A program made the translations under genes and the position numbers. Under the pieces are notes generated by a model, which ran no database searches, was not told the origin of the DNA, and was given only the letters and a program-made list of their open reading frames with translations. DNA of 10,385 nucleotides from an uncultured Oscillospiraceae bacterium. GTDB taxonomy: Bacteria; Bacillota; Clostridia; Oscillospirales; Ruminococcaceae. Shown here in pieces: positions 6,642-10,385 of the stretch. Numbering within the stretch: position 1 is the stretch's first letter; the number at the start of each line of letters is the position of its first letter. Location of the stretch: positions 1 to 10,385 of the forward strand of contig CAKSHT010000078.1 of assembly GCA_934457235.1 (NCBI GenBank), written 5' to 3'.

Positions 6642-8297
6642 TCAGTCAGCAAATACAGCGCCGGTATTGGAGGAAGTAACCAGCTTTGCGTATCTCTTGA
6701 GGTATCCGTCAAGTTCCTTGGGAGGCAGGATACCCTTTTCCTTGCGCTTGGCAATCTCGGCGTCATCTACCAGCAGCGTTATACTGCGGTTAGGGATATC
6801 AATGTGTATCTTATCGCCGTCCTCAACGAATGCGATCAGTCCGCCCTCGGCAGCTTCGGGAGAAACGTGACCGATAGCAGCTCCACGGGAAGCGCCGCTG
6901 AAACGACCGTCAGTGATAAGTGCTACGTTTCCGTCAAGTCCCTTACCTACGATCGCGGCTGTAGGAGCAAGCATCTCAGGCATTCCAGGACCGCCCTTGG
7001 GACCTTCATAGCGGATAACTACAACGTCGCCTGCCTTGATGTCACCGCCGAGGATAGCGTCGCATGCAGCCTGCTCGCCATTGAATACACGGGCGGTACC
7101 GGTAAAGTCCATCATCTCAGGCTTAACTGCACCCTGCTTAACAACAGAACCGTGCTCTGCGAGGTTGCCGCTCAGGATAGCGATACCGCCGTCCTTGCGT
7201 ATCGGAGAATCTATCTTATGTACTATAATGCCGTCAGCGTCCTTTGCCTTTGCAATGCGGTCAGACTGTGTGCCGGATACGGTCATTACATCAGTATTTA
7301 CGTGTCCGCCCTTGGAAAGCTCACGGATAACAGTCTGAATGCCACCTACTGAATTTAGGTCTGTGATAAACACACTGGAAGCGGGATTCAGTTTTGCGAG
7401 CTGAGGGGTCTTTCTGCTCATCTGGTCGATATCGTCAAGAGTAATATCTACCTTGGCTTCATGAGCGATAGCAAGCAGGTGAAGAACTGTATTTGAAGAA
7501 GCGCCGATAGCCATATCAGTAGCCAGAGCGTTCAGCATGTTCTTCTTGGTGAGAATATCGCTCGGACGAATGTTCTGCTTAACCAGCTCAACTGCGCGCT
7601 CACCGGATTCCTTTGCAAGTCTGCGGCGTGCAGAATTTACAGCAGGCTCAGTGCCGGCAGTTGAAAGAGCAAGTCCGAGTGCCTCGGTAAGACAGTTCAT
7701 GGAATTCGCGGTGTACATACCGGAACAGCTTCCGCATGTCGGGCATGCGTTGTCCTCAAAATCCTTGATAACGTCGTCGCCAATCTCACCGTTGGAATAC
7801 TGACCGATCGCCTCGTAGATCTCTGAATAACCTACGCGCTTGCCCTGTACGCAGCCGGGGTTCATAGGACCACCGCTGCAGAAGATAGCGGGCAGGTTCA
7901 TTCTTGCTGCTGCGAGAACCATTCCGGGTACTATCTTGTCGCAGTTCGGAATGAACACAACGCCGTCCAGAGGGTGTGCAGTCAGCATTACTTCGATGGA
8001 ATCAGCAATAAGCTCTCTGGAAGCCAGGGAATATCTCATGCCCTTGTGGTTCATTGCAAGTCCGTCACATACGCCGATGGTGAAGAACTCAAACGGAACA
8101 CCGCCTGCGTTTCTGATACCGTCCTTGACTGCGCGGGAGATCTCGTGCAGGTGCATATGGCCAGGAACATAGTCGCTGGCAGCACAGACAACGGCGATGA
8201 AAGGTCTGTGCATTTCGCTGTCGGTTACGCCCAGAGCTTTTAGTATAGCTCTGTGAGGGGTTTTTTCAACGCCCTCTTTGATAAGATCACTTCTCAT
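6642..8297 (-). CDS. ilvD: Dihydroxy-acid dehydratase
   Basis: Catalyses dehydration of 2,3-dihydroxy-isovalerate and 2,3-dihydroxy-3-methylvalerate to the 2-keto acids, the third common step of valine, leucine and isoleucine synthesis, in the cytoplasm. The 551 residues match the family's usual length. IlvD/Edd motifs seen: NCDKIVPGM at 118-126 with cluster ligand Cys119, [21 protein letters not shown] at 188-208 with ligand Cys191, [12 protein letters not shown] at 431-442 and the C-terminal [11 protein letters not shown] at 462-472. At 44-50 it reads VPGHMHL, where plant-type [2Fe-2S] enzymes carry Cys-Asn, so it resembles the oxygen-labile [4Fe-4S] E. coli type; that cluster inference is mine. 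ATG 8297 has GGAAAGGAA upstream. It lies 33 bases after the ROK gene and ends with a terminator, so it is last in that operon. No T-box or leader-peptide attenuator is seen directly upstream, and no other ilv gene is in the window. Confidence 0.97.
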   Translation of the reverse strand: MRSDLIKEGVEKTPHRAILKALGVTDSEMHRPFIAVVCAASDYVPGHMHLHEISRAVKDGIRNAGGVPFEFFTIGVCDGLAMNHKGMRYSLASRELIADSIEVMLTAHPLDGVVFIPNCDKIVPGMVLAAARMNLPAIFCSGGPMNPGCVQGKRVGYSEIYEAIGQYSNGEIGDDVIKDFEDNACPTCGSCSGMYTANSMNCLTEALGLALSTAGTEPAVNSARRRLAKESGERAVELVKQNIRPSDILTKKNMLNALATDMAIGASSNTVLHLLAIAHEAKVDITLDDIDQMSRKTPQLAKLNPASSVFITDLNSVGGIQTVIRELSKGGHVNTDVMTVSGTQSDRIAKAKDADGIIVHKIDSPIRKDGGIAILSGNLAEHGSVVKQGAVKPEMMDFTGTARVFNGEQAACDAILGGDIKAGDVVVIRYEGPKGGPGMPEMLAPTAAIVGKGLDGNVALITDGRFSGASRGAAIGHVSPEAAEGGLIAFVEDGDKIHIDIPNRSITLLVDDAEIAKRKEKGILPPKELDGYLKRYAKLVTSSNTGAVFAD

Positions 8298-8312
8298 GAT
8301 GTTTCCTTTCCG

Positions 8313-8324
8313 CCCGTTTTCGGG
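8313..8324 (-). other. Small hairpin in the ROK-ilvD gap
   Basis: CCCG-AAAA-CGGG, a 4-base GC stem with a 4-base loop, lies directly before the ilvD ribosome binding site. No T-run follows on the minus strand, so it is not a terminator. It could affect mRNA processing or stability; it may also be chance. Confidence 0.3.
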
Positions 8325-8330
8325 TTATAT

Positions 8331-9257
8331 TTATTTATTGCAGGATCTGTGCAGCATTGCCGCGCCGATTATTCCTGCGTCATTACCGAGGGAGCATATC
8401 ACTATCCCGGTATTTTTAGCGCTTCTTTTGGAGTACACCTGCTCTGCAACAGCTTTTTTCAGCGGGACGAGCAGAGTGTCCCCTTCGTTGCATACGCCGC
8501 CGCCGATACAAAGTATATCCGGCTGGAATATGTTGATAACATTGGTTATTCCGACCGCAAGGTACTTGACGTACATATCCGTGACAAGCTTTCCGGCTTC
8601 ATCGCCCTGCTTCATTGCCTGGTATGCCGTCCTTGCGCTGACCTTGCCGTCCTGCCTTATCAGCCGTGACATAAGACTTTCGGGGTATTTTTCAGCAAAT
8701 TCACGAGTCATATTTACAAGACCGGTCGCTGAGGAGTATGCTTCAAAACAGCCCTTACGCCCGCATGTACAGGGACGTCCGTCAACAACGATAACCGTAT
8801 GTCCAATCTCGCCGCCGGCGTAATTCGAACCACTGTATATCTTGCCGTCAATTATTATTCCGGAGCCGACGCCGGTTCCAAGCGTTATAACTACGGCGGA
8901 TTCAGCGCCCTTTGCCGCACCTGCGCAATATTCGCCAAACGCAGCGGCGTCCGCGTCGTTGCCAAGGAATGTCGGTACTCCGAACTGCTTCTCGATATCT
9001 GTTCGCAGCGGAGCGTTTACGAATCCCAGGTTGTTGGAATACTCCACGACTCCGGTCGCCTGATTGCATGTTCCAGGGCAGCCAATACCGATAGAGCCAA
9101 GCTCCTGCGGAGTGATTCCCGCTTCTGCGCAGGCAAGCTCAGCGGCACGTATTATGTCTGCGAGAATCTCTGCGTATGGACGCGGAGAATTCGTCTTGAC
9201 CTTGGAGCGCGCGATTATCTCGCAGTTTTCATTGTCTATTCCGAGGTGATTTGCCAT
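8331..9257 (-). CDS. ROK-family sugar kinase lacking the N-terminal DxGGT motif
   Basis: Related to ROK glucokinases, which phosphorylate glucose or similar hexoses with ATP. Normal ROK features from residue 55 on: GIGCPGTC at 57-64, GNDADAAAFGE at 99-109 with catalytic Asp101, the second phosphate motif TLGTGVGSG at 125-133, substrate/zinc motif GEIGH at 149-153, zinc knuckle CTCGRKGCFE at 163-172 and IGGGV at 251-255. The N-terminus is abnormal: it reads MANHLGID then NENCEIIA, where family members have LGID, then about a dozen residues containing GGTNI, then a VDEN-like turn. The phosphate-1 loop that holds ATP is missing, and the 308-residue length is short by about that amount. AGGAGG stands 6 bases before ATG 9257, and no upstream codons or other frame supply the motif. 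It may be an inactive allele, a non-kinase derivative or an assembly error. It sits 20 bases after manA and 33 before ilvD. Confidence 0.88.
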   Translation of the reverse strand: MANHLGIDNENCEIIARSKVKTNSPRPYAEILADIIRAAELACAEAGITPQELGSIGIGCPGTCNQATGVVEYSNNLGFVNAPLRTDIEKQFGVPTFLGNDADAAAFGEYCAGAAKGAESAVVITLGTGVGSGIIIDGKIYSGSNYAGGEIGHTVIVVDGRPCTCGRKGCFEAYSSATGLVNMTREFAEKYPESLMSRLIRQDGKVSARTAYQAMKQGDEAGKLVTDMYVKYLAVGITNVINIFQPDILCIGGGVCNEGDTLLVPLKKAVAEQVYSKRSAKNTGIVICSLGNDAGIIGAAMLHRSCNK

Positions 9258-9263
9258 AACACG

Positions 9264-9269
9264 CCTCCT
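9264..9269 (-). promoter_or_regulatory. Ribosome binding site of the ROK gene
   Basis: A perfect AGGAGG on the minus strand, 6 bases before ATG 9257. Together with the manA stop codon at 9278-9280 it fixes the start and rules out a hidden longer N-terminus for the ROK protein. Confidence 0.85.
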
Positions 9270-9283
9270 GTCAGATGTCAGAT
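9270..9283 (-). repeat. 7-base tandem duplication across the manA stop codon
   Basis: ATCTGAC occurs twice head to tail on the minus strand (9277-9283 and 9270-9276), next to the ROK ribosome binding site. The first copy contains the manA TGA stop. It looks like a slipped-strand duplication, close to the apparent in-frame deletion at about 9233. Confidence 0.6.
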
Positions 9284-10246
9284 GATGTCGGTGAGAATAA
9301 TTGTTCCCTTGCCGCTTATTGTATAGTCTCCGGTACCTGCGCCTACAAACAGACTGTCGCCTTTCTTTGCGCTGACCTTTTCGGAGCCGGAAGCTATCTC
9401 AAATGTACCGTCAAGCACAAGCAGTGAATTGAAAGAGCCTTCGCCAGCGGTAAGCTTTGTTACTCCGTCCAGCTCAAGCTTGTTTACATTGAAGTACTCG
9501 CAGGAGCGCAACAGGGTTTCCTTTCCGCCCTCAATGGTAACAGGAGCGCCCTGTGCAGTGGTAGGATACTTCGGCGGAACAAGGTTTGTGACCTCCTTCG
9601 CCTTTTCAACATGAAGTTCGCGGGGTTTGCCGTCCTTGCCGACTCTGCCGTAATCGTAAATTCTGTATGTAGTGTTGGAATTCTGCTGAATCTCAGCGAT
9701 AAGGATTCCCTTGCCGATAGCGTGGAGCGTACAACTCTCAATAAAGAATACGTAGCCCTTGTGTACCGGAACATTGTTTGTTACCTCAAGAAGAGTATTG
9801 TTTGCTATACGTTCCGCAAATTCTTCCTTGCTTATCTCATGCTTGAAGCCATAAAGAAGCTCTGCACCGGGGTCGCAGTCAACGATGTACCACATCTCTG
9901 TCTTGCCGTATTCACCCTCGACGCGCAGAGCATAGTCATTGGAGGGGTGAACCTGAACTGACAGATTATCCTTAGCGTCAATAAGCTTTATCAGCACCGG
10001 GAAATATTCAAAACGATCACAGTTCTTACCGAGAACGGCGGTCTTGCCCTTTGCGGAGATATAATCAGACAGAGTCCTTCCATCAAACTCGCCGCCGACG
10101 ACCACGCTCTGACCGTCCTTGTGGCAGGAAAGCTCCCAGCTTTCTGCGATTTTATCGGAGTCAAGCTCCTTGCCGTACTCCTCACGAAGTCTGTTTCCGC
10201 CCCAGATGTAATCCTTGCAGGGCGCTTTAAGCTTTAATATTGCCAT
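9278..10246 (-). CDS. manA: Mannose-6-phosphate isomerase, class I (short type)
   Basis: Interconverts mannose 6-phosphate and fructose 6-phosphate, linking mannose use and GDP-mannose supply to glycolysis; cytoplasmic, zinc-dependent. The 322-residue length fits the short Firmicutes form of the type I cupin enzyme. Visible zinc ligands: Gln98 and His100 in SVQVHP (96-101), Glu117 in GKTEMWYI (114-121) and His175 in CTLHAIGKG (172-180). The YRIYDYGR segment (194-201) carries the conserved catalytic Arg195. The N-terminus LKAPCKDYIWGGNRL and SWELSCH (36-42) are also typical. A second cupin half covers about 245-322. ATG 10246 has AAAGGA 9 bases upstream. The gene begins 16 bases after the stop of the unidentified upstream gene and is followed 20 bases later by the ROK gene, so promoter control probably lies beyond the window. 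Pairing with a sugar kinase gene suggests hexose phosphate metabolism. Confidence 0.96.
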   Translation of the reverse strand: MAILKLKAPCKDYIWGGNRLREEYGKELDSDKIAESWELSCHKDGQSVVVGGEFDGRTLSDYISAKGKTAVLGKNCDRFEYFPVLIKLIDAKDNLSVQVHPSNDYALRVEGEYGKTEMWYIVDCDPGAELLYGFKHEISKEEFAERIANNTLLEVTNNVPVHKGYVFFIESCTLHAIGKGILIAEIQQNSNTTYRIYDYGRVGKDGKPRELHVEKAKEVTNLVPPKYPTTAQGAPVTIEGGKETLLRSCEYFNVNKLELDGVTKLTAGEGSFNSLLVLDGTFEIASGSEKVSAKKGDSLFVGAGTGDYTISGKGTIILTDII

Positions 10247-10262
10247 AATTATGTATCCTTTC

Positions 10263-10385
10263 TTAATAACCTAGGCTTTCATTGACGATTATAACCTTGA
10301 TCCTGTCCTTAACGCGCTGCTGCGCCATACGGACATATGAACAGCATATTCTGCCCTTGCTTCTGCAATGAGCGCAGCTTCCGGT
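10263..10385 (-). CDS. C-terminal fragment of an unidentified Cys-rich protein
   Basis: An open frame enters the window at 10385 and ends at a TAA at 10263-10265, giving 40 residues. Four cysteines cluster near the visible start, in the pattern C-x2-C-x6-C-C (SCAHCRSKGRICC), followed by a basic, amphipathic end, VKDRIKVIIVNESLGY. The cysteine spacing could bind a metal, but I do not recognise the family. I prefer this frame because its stop is 16 bases before manA, the spacing seen throughout this operon, and its codons resemble the neighbours'. The other two minus-strand frames also stay open for 24-31 codons, so the choice is not certain. Confidence 0.55.
   Translation of the reverse strand, partial: TGSCAHCRSKGRICCSYVRMAQQRVKDRIKVIIVNESLGY

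Noticed and set aside
6804..7352. 182-codon open frame on the plus strand
   Set aside because: Lies wholly antisense to ilvD, whose motifs are unmistakable; the translation shows no family features.
8313..8324. Terminator between the ROK gene and ilvD
   Set aside because: The stem has only four pairs and no T-tract on the transcribed side.
8298..8330. T-box or branched-chain amino acid leader before ilvD
   Set aside because: The gap is 33 bases, too short, with no run of Leu/Ile/Val codons or T-box sequence.
8278..9326. Long plus-strand open frames of 138-181 codons opposite the ROK gene
   Set aside because: Several overlapping frames are open at once against a GC-rich coding strand, which is the usual shadow pattern; no promoter or recognisable domain.
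9478..9774. 96-codon minus-strand open frame inside manA
   Set aside because: Wrong frame within an intact, well-conserved manA; Arg-rich composition typical of a shifted frame.

Overview
The window reads as a chromosomal segment from a low-to-mid GC Gram-positive anaerobe, most likely a Ruminococcus-like member of the Clostridia. This is inferred from strong AGGAGG-type ribosome binding sites, consensus vegetative (sigma-A type) promoters, AT-rich gaps between moderately GC-rich genes, and the families present. No 16S or other phylogenetic marker is here, so the placement is tentative. Every gene I can support lies on the minus strand, so transcription runs from high to low coordinates. There are no rRNA, tRNA, CRISPR or insertion-sequence features, and no gene-free stretch over 300 bases (the longest gap is 187 bases, 5035-5221).

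Right part (10385 down to 6591): an apparent operon consisting of the end of an unidentified Cys-rich gene, manA (mannose-6-phosphate isomerase), a ROK-family sugar kinase and ilvD (dihydroxy-acid dehydratase). Gaps are only 16, 20 and 33 bases, and a hairpin terminator follows ilvD. The ROK protein is odd: the family's N-terminal nucleotide-binding motif (DxGGT) is cleanly absent, as if about 11-12 codons had been removed in frame, while all later motifs are intact.

Middle (6567 down to 5181): a small intramembrane M50/site-2-type metalloprotease that starts just after the ilvD terminator with no visible ribosome binding site, then an AIM24/TIGR00266-family gene with its own perfect-consensus promoter and a strong terminator.

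Left part (5159 down to 1 and beyond): a transporter operon with a near-perfect promoter, palindromes at and upstream of the -35 box, and a potentially structured leader. It encodes an ABC ATPase of the MacB/LolD/YknY type, a 1050-residue secreted and membrane-anchored protein built of about six Ig-like repeats, and a MacB/FtsX-type permease truncated by the window edge. The first two genes overlap by 8 bases and the third starts 12 bases after the second. The three products are probably one envelope machine, in which the repeat protein takes the place that a MacA-like adaptor has in better-known systems. This split exporter with a giant Ig-like partner, and the ROK protein without its phosphate loop, are the two observations most worth following up.
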